The notes under the pieces are model-generated. The model was not told the DNA's origin. It saw only the letters and a list, made by a program, of their open reading frames with translations, and searched no databases. Below, in pieces: positions 52,227-60,073 of a DNA stretch of 64,000 nt. Numbering within the stretch: the stretch's first letter is position 1; each line of letters opens with the position of its first letter. The translations under genes and the position numbers were made by a program. Source of the stretch: an uncultured Bacteroidales bacterium. Its GTDB lineage: Bacteria; Bacteroidota; Bacteroidia; Bacteroidales; Bacteroidaceae. The stretch lies in NCBI GenBank assembly GCA_902781515.1, contig CACZJU010000016.1:21042-85041 (forward strand), written 5' to 3'.

Positions 52227-53102
52227 ATGAAACACGTCATCGAGAATCAACACTTAAGCGTCACGATCAACGAACTTGGAGGCGAATTGACAAGTATCGT
52301 CCGAAAGTCCGACGGTATGCAAATGTTGTGGCAAGGTAATGCTGAATACTGGCACGGGCAATCCCCGATATTGTTCCCGGCAATCGGGAACAGCGCGAAC
52401 CAGACAGCACACTTCTTCGGAAAGGAATATCCAATGACCAAGCACGGGTTAATAAGGACTATGCAATTCGCTCTTCGTGAGAAGAATGCCGATTCCATAA
52501 CGCTTGAGGTAACGGACAACGAGTCCACACGTCAGCACTATCCATACGCTTTCAGTTTTGCTGTACGCTACGCTCTTTACGGCAATACTCTTGGCGTCTC
52601 ATTCATAGTGAGCGGAAAGGACAAACTGCTTCCATTCCACGTCGGAGCACATCCTGCATTCAATCTTCCTGACTTCAAAGAAACGGATGACGTGCATGGT
52701 TTCCTGAAACTTGATGTTTCCGGTTACTTGCTGAGCGACGGACTTAAGCCTGGAGGACTGCGATGGAAGGAAGGAGCCTTTCAAGTTCCATTAAAAAATG
52801 GTATGCTGGAACTTGGCAATCACACCTTCGACTGCGACACAATTCTCGACACACGCGGGCTCGCGCACACATGCGAATTATATAATAAGGAAAAGAAACG
52901 CATTGTCAAGGTGACTTTCGATGCTCCTGTCCTCGCGCTATGGGCTCCTAAGAAAGGCTGCTGTCCGTTTGTCTGCATCGAACCTTGGTGGGGCTGTTGC
53001 GACGATTATGGTTTCAATGACGAATTCTCGAAGCGCCATTGGATAAACACAGCACAGCCCGGCGAAAAGAAAACGATAAGTTACTCTATAACTATTTCTT
53101 GA
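52227..53102 (+). CDS. Aldose 1-epimerase family protein
   Basis: 291 residues from the ATG at 52227 (MKHVIENQHLSVTINELGGE); in-frame codons further up lie across the hairpin after the HU gene. The catalytic His is probably in HVGAHPAFNLP (near 141) and the Glu in CIEPWWG (near 252). Mutarotases interconvert alpha and beta sugars. Its 3' end overlaps that of the convergent rarA by 11 bp. Confidence 0.88.
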   Translation: MKHVIENQHLSVTINELGGELTSIVRKSDGMQMLWQGNAEYWHGQSPILFPAIGNSANQTAHFFGKEYPMTKHGLIRTMQFALREKNADSITLEVTDNESTRQHYPYAFSFAVRYALYGNTLGVSFIVSGKDKLLPFHVGAHPAFNLPDFKETDDVHGFLKLDVSGYLLSDGLKPGGLRWKEGAFQVPLKNGMLELGNHTFDCDTILDTRGLAHTCELYNKEKKRIVKVTFDAPVLALWAPKKGCCPFVCIEPWWGCCDDYGFNDEFSKRHWINTAQPGEKKTISYSITIS

Positions 53103-54366
53103 AACGCTCTCCCCAAAGCATCTGCATACGTTCGGAAAGTTTTGCCTCCGAAGCATTATTCTGTGGATGCCAGAAACGAACGTCCTTGAGAGCATCGGGC
53201 AGGAACTGCTGATTCACGAAGTTCCCTTCATAGTCGTGGGCATATTTATAGCCCTTGCTGTATCCCAAATCCTTCATCAATGAGGTAGGTGCATTGCGCA
53301 GATGAAGCGGAACAGGCTGATTGCCACTCTTTCTCACTTCTTCCAACGCATCATTGATGCCCATGTATGCAGAGTTGCTCTTCGGACTTGTAGCCAGATA
53401 AACTGTTGCTTCCGCCAGAGGAATGCGTCCCTCGGGCCAGCCAATCTTCATCACAGTGTCGAAAGCAGCATTCGCCAGCAGCAAAGCATTTGGATTTGCC
53501 AATCCGATATCTTCTGAGGCACTGATTACCAAACGGCGTGCAATAAAAGCAGGGTCTTCCCCACCCTCAATCATCCTTGCCAACCAATAGAGGGCTCCAT
53601 CGGGGTCACTACCGCGAATCGACTTAATGAATGCCGAAATGATATCATAGTGCATTTCTCCATCCTTGTCGTATGCAAGCGGATTTTGTTGCAGACGGTC
53701 TGTTACAAGTTCATCAGTAACTACCAGAACCTTGTCCTTTGAAGCGGACTCTGAAAGCAAATCCAGAATATTGAGCAACTTACGGGCATCACCACCGCTG
53801 AACCGGAGCAAAGCGTCTGTTTCCTTCATTTCGAACTGAAGTTCTCGCAACACTATATCCTTCGTTAGTGCACGGTTGGCAAGCTCAAGCAAATCGTCCT
53901 TCTCAAGACTCTTCAACACATACACCTGACAACGGCTGAGCAAAGGACGAATGACTTCGAAGGAAGGATTCTCTGTAGTGGCTCCAATCAAAGTAATAAC
54001 ACCTTGTTCCACAGCACCGAGCAAACTGTCCTGTTGCGACTTGGAGAAGCGATGGATTTCATCAATAAAGAGAATCGGACTGGAATTATTGAAGAAACGG
54101 TTTTGCTTTGCCTTCTCCACAATATCGCGAACATCCTTTACACCGCTGGTAACAGCCGAAAGCGTGTAGAAAGGTGTCTGCAACTGATGTGCGATAATAC
54201 TTGCCAAAGTAGTCTTGCCCACACCCGGAGGCCCCCAGAGAATGAAGCTCGACACCTTGCCCGACTCTATCATCCTACGTAGCACAGCTCCTTCACCAAC
54301 CAGATGCTTCTGGCCGATGTATTCGTCGAGCGACGTTGGACGTAGTCTTTCTGCTAATGGTTGCAT
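53092..54366 (-). CDS. rarA: Replication-associated recombination ATPase RarA
   Basis: 424 residues from the ATG at 54366 ([19 protein letters not shown]); an upstream TTG is inside the promoter. AAA+ motifs: GPPGVGKTT (near 51), [16 protein letters not shown] (near 107), [10 protein letters not shown], and a C-terminal tetramer domain with [14 protein letters not shown]. RarA acts at stalled forks. The predicted transcript start is about five bases before the ATG, so the message is almost leaderless. Confidence 0.94.
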   Translation of the reverse strand: MQPLAERLRPTSLDEYIGQKHLVGEGAVLRRMIESGKVSSFILWGPPGVGKTTLASIIAHQLQTPFYTLSAVTSGVKDVRDIVEKAKQNRFFNNSSPILFIDEIHRFSKSQQDSLLGAVEQGVITLIGATTENPSFEVIRPLLSRCQVYVLKSLEKDDLLELANRALTKDIVLRELQFEMKETDALLRFSGGDARKLLNILDLLSESASKDKVLVVTDELVTDRLQQNPLAYDKDGEMHYDIISAFIKSIRGSDPDGALYWLARMIEGGEDPAFIARRLVISASEDIGLANPNALLLANAAFDTVMKIGWPEGRIPLAEATVYLATSPKSNSAYMGINDALEEVRKSGNQPVPLHLRNAPTSLMKDLGYSKGYKYAHDYEGNFVNQQFLPDALKDVRFWHPQNNASEAKLSERMQMLWGERFKK

Positions 54367-54374
54367 AACAACCG

Positions 54375-54382
54375 CAAAGATA
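54375..54382 (-). promoter_or_regulatory. Promoter -7 box of rarA
   Basis: TATCTTTG on the minus strand, 8 nt from the ATG. A TTG (54402-54404 on minus) 19 nt upstream may be the -33 element; it is half of a CAATTG shared with the divergent gene. Confidence 0.55.
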
Positions 54383-54387
54383 CAAAA

Positions 54388-54422
54388 CAATTGATAATTG
54401 ACAATTGATAATTGATAATTAT
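54388..54422. repeat. AATTGAT heptamer repeat between rarA and the glycosyltransferase gene
   Basis: Four copies of AATTGAT/C fill the space between the two divergent -7 boxes. Confidence 0.8.
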
Positions 54423-54434
54423 TTTATAACTTTG
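54405..54434 (+). promoter_or_regulatory. Promoter of the glycosyltransferase gene
   Basis: TTG (54405-54407), 19 nt, TAACTTTG (54427-54434). The ATG at 54439 lies only four bases after the box, which predicts a leaderless mRNA. Confidence 0.5.
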
Positions 54435-54438
54435 CATC

Positions 54439-55365
54439 ATGAAGTTGTCAATACTGATTCCCACCTACAATCAGGAATGTGTTTCACTGGTGCAGACTCT
54501 TCTCCACCAGTTGCCCAGCGACTGCGAAATCATCGTAGCCGACGATTGTAGTCCCGACAAGTACGTCTTGAAGGAAAACCGCAAGCTATCCGAACTGCCG
54601 CAGGTGGTCTATTGGGAATCTGATGCAAATCTCGGACGTTCGCGCATCCGCAATCGACTTAGAGATATTTCCAAAGGAGAGTACCTCCTGTTTATCGACA
54701 GCGATATGCAAGTCGAGAGGGAAAAATTCATTGAACGTTACCTGTCCTGCATGCCGACAAAAGATGTTATTTGCGGAGGATATTACACCGATTCCAACCT
54801 GCCCTCACCACTCGTTTCACTCAGATGGCGTTACGAAAAATCGTGCGAACACAAGTTCACAGCCGAACAAAGGAACAAGCGTCCACACCAGAACATAGCC
54901 ACAGCAAACATCATGATACCGCGAAATGTGGCTCAATCCCACCCTTTTGACGAAAGTATCTCCCGCTATGGATACGAGGATACGCTATTAGGACAAGAAT
55001 TGGAAAGCGCAGGTATTAGAATCAGACATATCGATAATCCTCTTGTTCATTTAGGTTTGGAACCAAACGAAGCATTTCTTCACAAGACAGAGGAAGCAAT
55101 GCAAACTTTGTATGATATAAGAAATCAGATTGGAGACAAGTCTTACATTCTGGAGATTCACCACCGATTGGAGAACTGGCACATTGCAGGACTTATAGCA
55201 TACATCTTTCGCAAGTTCAAGACTCAGATTACACGTAATCTGCTTAGCGTACATCCTTCAGTCAGATTGTTCAATTTCTACAAACTTGGCTACCTTTGCG
55301 ACTTGTACGTACAAAAAAATAAAAAGGCCCGAATCTCACGACTCAGCCTTTTCAATAGGTATTAG
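54439..55365 (+). CDS. Family 2 glycosyltransferase
   Basis: 308 residues of the GT-A fold: MKLSILIPTYNQECV at the start, EIIVADDCSPD near 32 and the metal-binding LFIDSDMQ near 91. The sugar and acceptor are unknown. The start is firm because the family motif begins at the first residue. Its last codons overlap a weak hairpin (AAAAGGC/GCCTTTT, about 55321-55351) that may serve as terminator. Confidence 0.9.
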   Translation: MKLSILIPTYNQECVSLVQTLLHQLPSDCEIIVADDCSPDKYVLKENRKLSELPQVVYWESDANLGRSRIRNRLRDISKGEYLLFIDSDMQVEREKFIERYLSCMPTKDVICGGYYTDSNLPSPLVSLRWRYEKSCEHKFTAEQRNKRPHQNIATANIMIPRNVAQSHPFDESISRYGYEDTLLGQELESAGIRIRHIDNPLVHLGLEPNEAFLHKTEEAMQTLYDIRNQIGDKSYILEIHHRLENWHIAGLIAYIFRKFKTQITRNLLSVHPSVRLFNFYKLGYLCDLYVQKNKKARISRLSLFNRY

Positions 55366-55512
55366 TTTTTAAGGTAAAAAGATTGTTTTAGAATAACTGC
55401 TGCAAAATTAGTCCTTTTTAACAACCCCTCCAAATAAAATTACATGTTAAAAAACATATTCTTAATTTCCTTGTCACATTTAACACTATACATAGCGAAA
55501 ACAGGGAGATAA

Positions 55513-55544
55513 TTTGGCATTCTTCACAAATTGCACTATCTTTG
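55513..55544 (+). promoter_or_regulatory. Promoter of glnS
   Basis: TTTG (55513-55516), 20 nt, a perfect TATCTTTG (55537-55544); leader about 34 nt. Confidence 0.7.
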
Positions 55545-55581
55545 CACACATAATAATATAACATATATAGTATATAAAAAT

Positions 55582-57339
55582 ATGGCATTAACAGAACAGA
55601 CGGAAAACGCTGAAAAGCGTTCACTGAATTTCATTGAGCAGAAGATTGAAGCCGACTTGGCTGCAGGTAAGAACGGAGGAAAAGTTCAGACCCGTTTTCC
55701 GCCTGAACCAAATGGCTATCTGCATATTGGACACGCCAAAGCTATTGCTATGGACTTTGGTGTAGCAAAGCGATATGGCGGCATTTGCAACCTGCGTTTT
55801 GATGATACAAATCCTCAAAAAGAAGACACTGAGTATATCGAGAGCATAGAGCAGGACATTAAGTGGCTGGGCTACGAATGGGCTAATGTTTATTACGCCA
55901 GTGACTACTTCCAGCAGTTATGGGACTTTGCAGTATGGTTGATAAAGCAAGGCCGTGCATATGTTGATGAGCAAAGTGCTGAAGTGATTGCCCAGCAGAA
56001 GGGAACAACCACGAGCCCAGGTACTAACAGTCCATATCGCGACCGTCCCATTGAGGAGAACCTTCGTCTGTTCGAATACATGAATAGTGGAGAATGTGAG
56101 CCCGGAACTCTGGTACTACGTGCCAAGATTGATATGGCTCACCCCAATATGCTGTTCCGCGACCCGCTAATTTATCGTGTGCTCAACATTCCTCATATCC
56201 GCACAGGCAACAAGTGGAACGCCTACCCCATGTACGATTTCACACACGGACAGAGCGACTATCTTGAAGGAGTCACCCACTCTCTCTGCACACTTGAGTT
56301 TGTGGAGCATCGTCCCCTCTACGACCTATTCGTAACATGGATGAAGGAATGGCGCGGTGAGACAGACAATATCGAGGACAATCGTCCGCGTCAGACAGAG
56401 TTCAACAAGCTGAACCTCTCATACACACTGATGTCGAAGCGCAACCTGCTGGCTCTCGTCAACGAAGGTATGGTCTCAGGATGGGACGACCCCCGTATGC
56501 CGACTATCTGCGGATTCCGTCGTCGTGGCTACAGTCCTGAATCCATACAGAAGTTCATCGATAAGATTGGTTACACCACTTACGATGCACTCAACGAAAT
56601 GGCTCTTCTGGAAAGTGCCGTTCGCGAGGACCTTAACACTCGTGCCACACGCGTAAGCGCTGTGCTCGACCCAGTGAAGGTCATCATAACGAACTATCCT
56701 GAAGGAAAAACTGAACAACTGACTGCCGTGAACAATCCTGAATGCGAGGCTGAGGGAACACACACTATTGAATTCAGTCGTGAGTTGTGGATTGAGCGCG
56801 ACGACTTCCAGCAGGAGGCCGAAAAGAAATTCATGCGTCTGGCTCCCGGCAAGGAAGTTCGCCTGAAGAATGCCTACATCATACAATGCTCTGAGGAGCA
56901 TCCATGCGATGTTGACCAGAATGGCAAGGTAACTTGCATCTACTGCACCTACGATCCTGAAACACGTAGCGGATTGCCTGGTGCTGATCGTAAGATTAAG
57001 GGTAAGACTCTTCACTGGGTAAGTTGCCACGATGCAGTACCTGCCGAAGTACGTCTCTACGACCGTCTGTGGAAAGTGGAGAACCCTCGCGACGAGATGG
57101 CTGCTATCCGCGATGCACAGCAATGCGATGCTGTTACTGCAATGAAGCAGATGATTAACCCAGACAGTCTGACGGTTCTCAACAACTGCTATGTAGAGCC
57201 TTATGCTGCAAAGATGGCACCACTCTCCTATCTGCAGTTCCAGCGCATCGGTTACTTTAATGTAGATACAACCAGCACAGCCTCGCATCTTGTATTCAAC
57301 AAGACTGTAGGACTGAAGGATACTTGGAAAAAAAATTAA
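55582..57339 (+). CDS. glnS: Glutaminyl-tRNA synthetase
   Basis: 585 residues from the ATG at 55582 (MALTEQTENAEKRSLNFIEQ). Class I motifs: PPEPNGYLHIGHAKAI (HIGH) near 50 and LMSKRNLL (KMSKS-like) near 288; the C-terminal anticodon-binding beta barrels follow. It charges tRNA-Gln directly, so the organism need not rely on transamidation for Gln. A heptamer repeat and a TPR gene follow. Confidence 0.96.
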   Translation: MALTEQTENAEKRSLNFIEQKIEADLAAGKNGGKVQTRFPPEPNGYLHIGHAKAIAMDFGVAKRYGGICNLRFDDTNPQKEDTEYIESIEQDIKWLGYEWANVYYASDYFQQLWDFAVWLIKQGRAYVDEQSAEVIAQQKGTTTSPGTNSPYRDRPIEENLRLFEYMNSGECEPGTLVLRAKIDMAHPNMLFRDPLIYRVLNIPHIRTGNKWNAYPMYDFTHGQSDYLEGVTHSLCTLEFVEHRPLYDLFVTWMKEWRGETDNIEDNRPRQTEFNKLNLSYTLMSKRNLLALVNEGMVSGWDDPRMPTICGFRRRGYSPESIQKFIDKIGYTTYDALNEMALLESAVREDLNTRATRVSAVLDPVKVIITNYPEGKTEQLTAVNNPECEAEGTHTIEFSRELWIERDDFQQEAEKKFMRLAPGKEVRLKNAYIIQCSEEHPCDVDQNGKVTCIYCTYDPETRSGLPGADRKIKGKTLHWVSCHDAVPAEVRLYDRLWKVENPRDEMAAIRDAQQCDAVTAMKQMINPDSLTVLNNCYVEPYAAKMAPLSYLQFQRIGYFNVDTTSTASHLVFNKTVGLKDTWKKN

Positions 57340-57378
57340 GAGTTTAGAGTTTAGAGTTTAGAGTTTAGAGTTTAGAGG
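57338..57378. repeat. GAGTTTA heptamer repeat between glnS and the TPR gene
   Basis: Five exact copies of GAGTTTA, touching the glnS stop and ending at the TPR ATG. Confidence 0.85.
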
Positions 57379-58275
57379 ATGAACGAAGATTATAGCTATT
57401 TCCAAAGCAACGAGTTCCGTAGTTCGCTTGAGGCGTACGAACGAATGATTGGCAGTGGAGAATCTGTAGAATTGGATTCTGAGACACTGGTCGACATTGC
57501 TGAGTACTACGCTATGGAACAGCGTATGGACGATGCAAACCGTTGCATCCAATACGCTACCTCGTTCTATCCCGACAGCATAGACCCACAGATTTTTCTC
57601 TCCCGTCAGCAGATGTTTGAAGGAAATGAAGAGGAGGCTTGGAAGATTTGCAAAAGCATCACTGACCAAGATGACCGTGAGGTGACATTCCTCAAGGCAG
57701 AGCTCTTCCTGAATTTCGAAAGAAAGGAAAAGGCCCTCCCCCTTCTGCTGTATAAATACAAAGAAATATCCGACCGTACGGAGGCAGCAGATTTCCTCTA
57801 CGACAGCATCTCTCTGCTCAATGACTATGGATTGGGCAAAGAGGCACTCGAATGGGTATTCATCCTGCGAAGGAATCATCCTAATTATGAGGACACCATT
57901 GTGCTTGAGGCCGAAGTCCGTAACCTCAGAGGGGAATATGCCTTAGCAATAGAACTTGCCGAACAATACATCGAAATGCACCCCTACGACACGCGTGCTT
58001 GGATGCAACTGGCCGAGGCAAACGGTAGTCTTCAACATTACGACGAGGCAGTAGATGCTCTTGATTATGCATTAGCCATTGAGCCCGACAACGCCGAAAT
58101 GCTTATGCTCAAAGGCAATCTGCTCCACGATAGCGGATATATCGCCGATGCACACGAATGCTATGCTCGTTTTTTGGAATATTTTCCAAACGACGAGCAT
58201 GCACGTATGTTAGATGCAGAATGTCTTATGGATTTGGGAGAAGTTGATGCAGCAATCCGCCTAATCACCACCTAA
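57379..58275 (+). CDS. Cytoplasmic TPR-repeat protein
   Basis: 298 residues, acidic, no signal peptide. TPR units are clear in the C-terminal half (EYALAIELAEQYIEMHPYDT, then HYDEAVDALDYALAIEPDN and the ADAHECYARFLEYFPND unit) and weaker in the first half. Such proteins serve as adaptors; no specific partner is evident. It is convergent with ribH. Confidence 0.82.
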   Translation: MNEDYSYFQSNEFRSSLEAYERMIGSGESVELDSETLVDIAEYYAMEQRMDDANRCIQYATSFYPDSIDPQIFLSRQQMFEGNEEEAWKICKSITDQDDREVTFLKAELFLNFERKEKALPLLLYKYKEISDRTEAADFLYDSISLLNDYGLGKEALEWVFILRRNHPNYEDTIVLEAEVRNLRGEYALAIELAEQYIEMHPYDTRAWMQLAEANGSLQHYDEAVDALDYALAIEPDNAEMLMLKGNLLHDSGYIADAHECYARFLEYFPNDEHARMLDAECLMDLGEVDAAIRLITT

Positions 58276-58308
58276 TCCCCAATTCTTAATTCTTAATTCT
58301 TAATTAGC
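58276..58308. repeat. TTAAGAA heptamer repeat at the 3' end of ribH
   Basis: Three copies of TTCTTAA lie in the convergent gap. The repeat reaches into ribH and encodes its last residues (IKN) and stop. Confidence 0.8.
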
Positions 58309-58790
58309 CTACGGCTAAAGTCCACCATCTTAATGGCTGTGACAGCACATTCATCGCCCTTATTTCCGAGCATTCCACCCGAGCGCATCTCAGCTTGCTC
58401 CATATCGTTACAAGTGAGCAAACCATAGATGACGGGCACGCGTGCTTCACGATTCAGTTCTGCCAGACCTTGAGTAGCGCCCTGACAGATATAGTCGAAG
58501 TGAGGAGTATCGCCACGAATAACACAACCGATGGCTATAACAGCATCGAAACGCTCTGTCTGAACCATACGTGCTGCACCATACACCAATTCAAAACTTC
58601 CTGGAACTGTAAGCATCTCAATGTCCTGCTCGCGAGCACCATTCTTTATCAATGTATCGAAAGCACCCTGTGCCAAAGCACCAGTGATTTCGTTGTTCCA
58701 CTCACTCACAACAATGCCAAAGCGCATACCCTCGGCTGAAGGTACGCGCTCTGCATCATAATCAGAAAGATTGTGTAAAGCCGTAGCCAT
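58293..58790 (-). CDS. ribH: 6,7-dimethyl-8-ribityllumazine synthase
   Basis: 165 residues with the lumazine synthase segments [13 protein letters not shown] (near 28), [11 protein letters not shown] (near 62), [17 protein letters not shown] (near 86, catalytic His) and [11 protein letters not shown]. It makes the direct precursor of riboflavin. It follows the TPR membrane-protein gene with no spacing and lacks an own promoter. Confidence 0.95.
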   Translation of the reverse strand: MATALHNLSDYDAERVPSAEGMRFGIVVSEWNNEITGALAQGAFDTLIKNGAREQDIEMLTVPGSFELVYGAARMVQTERFDAVIAIGCVIRGDTPHFDYICQGATQGLAELNREARVPVIYGLLTCNDMEQAEMRSGGMLGNKGDECAVTAIKMVDFSRRLIKN

Positions 58791-59459
58791 TTACTTTGCG
58801 GCCTTAATACGTTCGATATACTTGTCAATCTCCTGGCCCTGCTGGCTGCCGCGATAGTTGTTGCGAACCTGCTCGTAGAGTTTCAAAGCCTCGTCTGCCT
58901 TACCCTGACTTTCCAGAATCTCACCAGCCTGCACCAGATAGATGGGAGACAATACTGAGTTGTCGGCCTTCTTGGCAGCCTTCTTCAAAGTCTCCACAGC
59001 CTTATCCAACTGACCCAGTTCTGCCTGAACATTACCCAGAGCACCAAGAGCAGCAGGACTTACCATCTCGTCACCACGACCAGAGAAGTCGCTGAGCATC
59101 TTTTCAGCCTCTTCCATCTTACCGGTCTGAGCATAAGCCAAACCAGCATACAGCTTAGCCAGATTACCAGACTTGGTAGAGCTATACTGCTTGGCAACCT
59201 CAATAAGTCCAATCACCTGCTGACCGTCACCATTCAGTGCCTTCTCGTAGTCGCCGTTCTGAAACAACTGTTCGCAGGGGAACAGAGCTTCAGCAGCCTT
59301 CTGGTTACGGCTGTCGGTATAGTAGTTGAAACCGATACATGCCAACACGATTACCAACAGAGCTACTACAGCAATGCCAATCTTCTTAATGTTTTTCTCG
59401 ACAAAAGTCTGTTCGAGAGCGGCCTCCATATTCTGGGCCGTTGTTTTGTTTTCTGCCAT
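58791..59459 (-). CDS. Membrane-anchored TPR protein (YfgM-like layout)
   Basis: 222 residues from the ATG at 59459 (MAENKTTAQNMEAALEQ). One transmembrane helix (about 27-49) is followed by a periplasmic TPR domain. The arrangement recalls YfgM, an ancillary SecYEG protein, but the resemblance is architectural only. First gene of a two-gene unit with ribH. Confidence 0.85.
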   Translation of the reverse strand: MAENKTTAQNMEAALEQTFVEKNIKKIGIAVVALLVIVLACIGFNYYTDSRNQKAAEALFPCEQLFQNGDYEKALNGDGQQVIGLIEVAKQYSSTKSGNLAKLYAGLAYAQTGKMEEAEKMLSDFSGRGDEMVSPAALGALGNVQAELGQLDKAVETLKKAAKKADNSVLSPIYLVQAGEILESQGKADEALKLYEQVRNNYRGSQQGQEIDKYIERIKAAK

Positions 59460-59498
59460 TTTATATACTTTTTTATTGTTTATACGCATAAAATCGTG

Positions 59499-59530
59499 CA
59501 AAGATACGATTAAGTGAGCGAAATACCAAA
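59499..59530 (-). promoter_or_regulatory. Promoter of the TPR-ribH unit
   Basis: TATCTTTG (59499-59506) follows TTTG (59527-59530) after 20 nt on the minus strand. Confidence 0.7.
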
Positions 59531-59613
59531 TTTATTTGAGTATTTCCGAACGTGAGTATCTAAAACCGTAGGTTAAAGTTAATAAATACTATGCGGAAAT
59601 GCAAATTTATTCG

Positions 59614-59621
59614 TACCTTTG
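59614..59621 (+). promoter_or_regulatory. Promoter -7 box of the thioesterase gene
   Basis: TACCTTTG, 26 nt before the ATG at 59648. No clear -33 TTTG. Confidence 0.5.
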
Positions 59622-59647
59622 CAGCCAAATTACAATGATTTAACGAA

Positions 59648-60073
59648 ATGACAGACGAAAAAGACAACGTATTTCACCATGTTATGCCCCTTCAGATACG
59701 TTTCAACGACGTTGACAAATTCGGGCATGTAAACAACACGATATACTTTCAATTCTACGACACTACGAAGACCGACTATTTTGCCAGCGTGTGCAAAGGA
59801 GTAAATTGGGAGAAAATTGCAATCGTGGTGGTGAAAATCGAGGCAGAATTTCTTGCTCAGATTAGGGGCGACAGCCACATCGCAGGCAGAACACGCGTTG
59901 TCAAAATCGGCAACAAGAGTTTCCATCTCGAACAAGACGTCATAGACATCGATACAAATGAAATAAAGAGTAAATGCATGTCCGTGATGGTGCTCTACGA
60001 TTTGCAACAGCAACAAACCATTCCATTCCCCGACGAATGGCGTCGCGACATCATCGCTTACGAAGGCCTCTAA
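59648..60073 (+). CDS. Acyl-CoA thioesterase (4HBT hot-dog fold)
   Basis: 141 residues of the YbgC/4-hydroxybenzoyl-CoA thioesterase type, with the active-site segment NDVDKFGHVNNTIYF near 20-34. It hydrolyses acyl-CoA. Its stop codon directly abuts the stop of the convergent leucine-rich-repeat gene. A second copy of its last ~57 bases is found at 63431-63487. Confidence 0.9.
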   Translation: MTDEKDNVFHHVMPLQIRFNDVDKFGHVNNTIYFQFYDTTKTDYFASVCKGVNWEKIAIVVVKIEAEFLAQIRGDSHIAGRTRVVKIGNKSFHLEQDVIDIDTNEIKSKCMSVMVLYDLQQQQTIPFPDEWRRDIIAYEGL

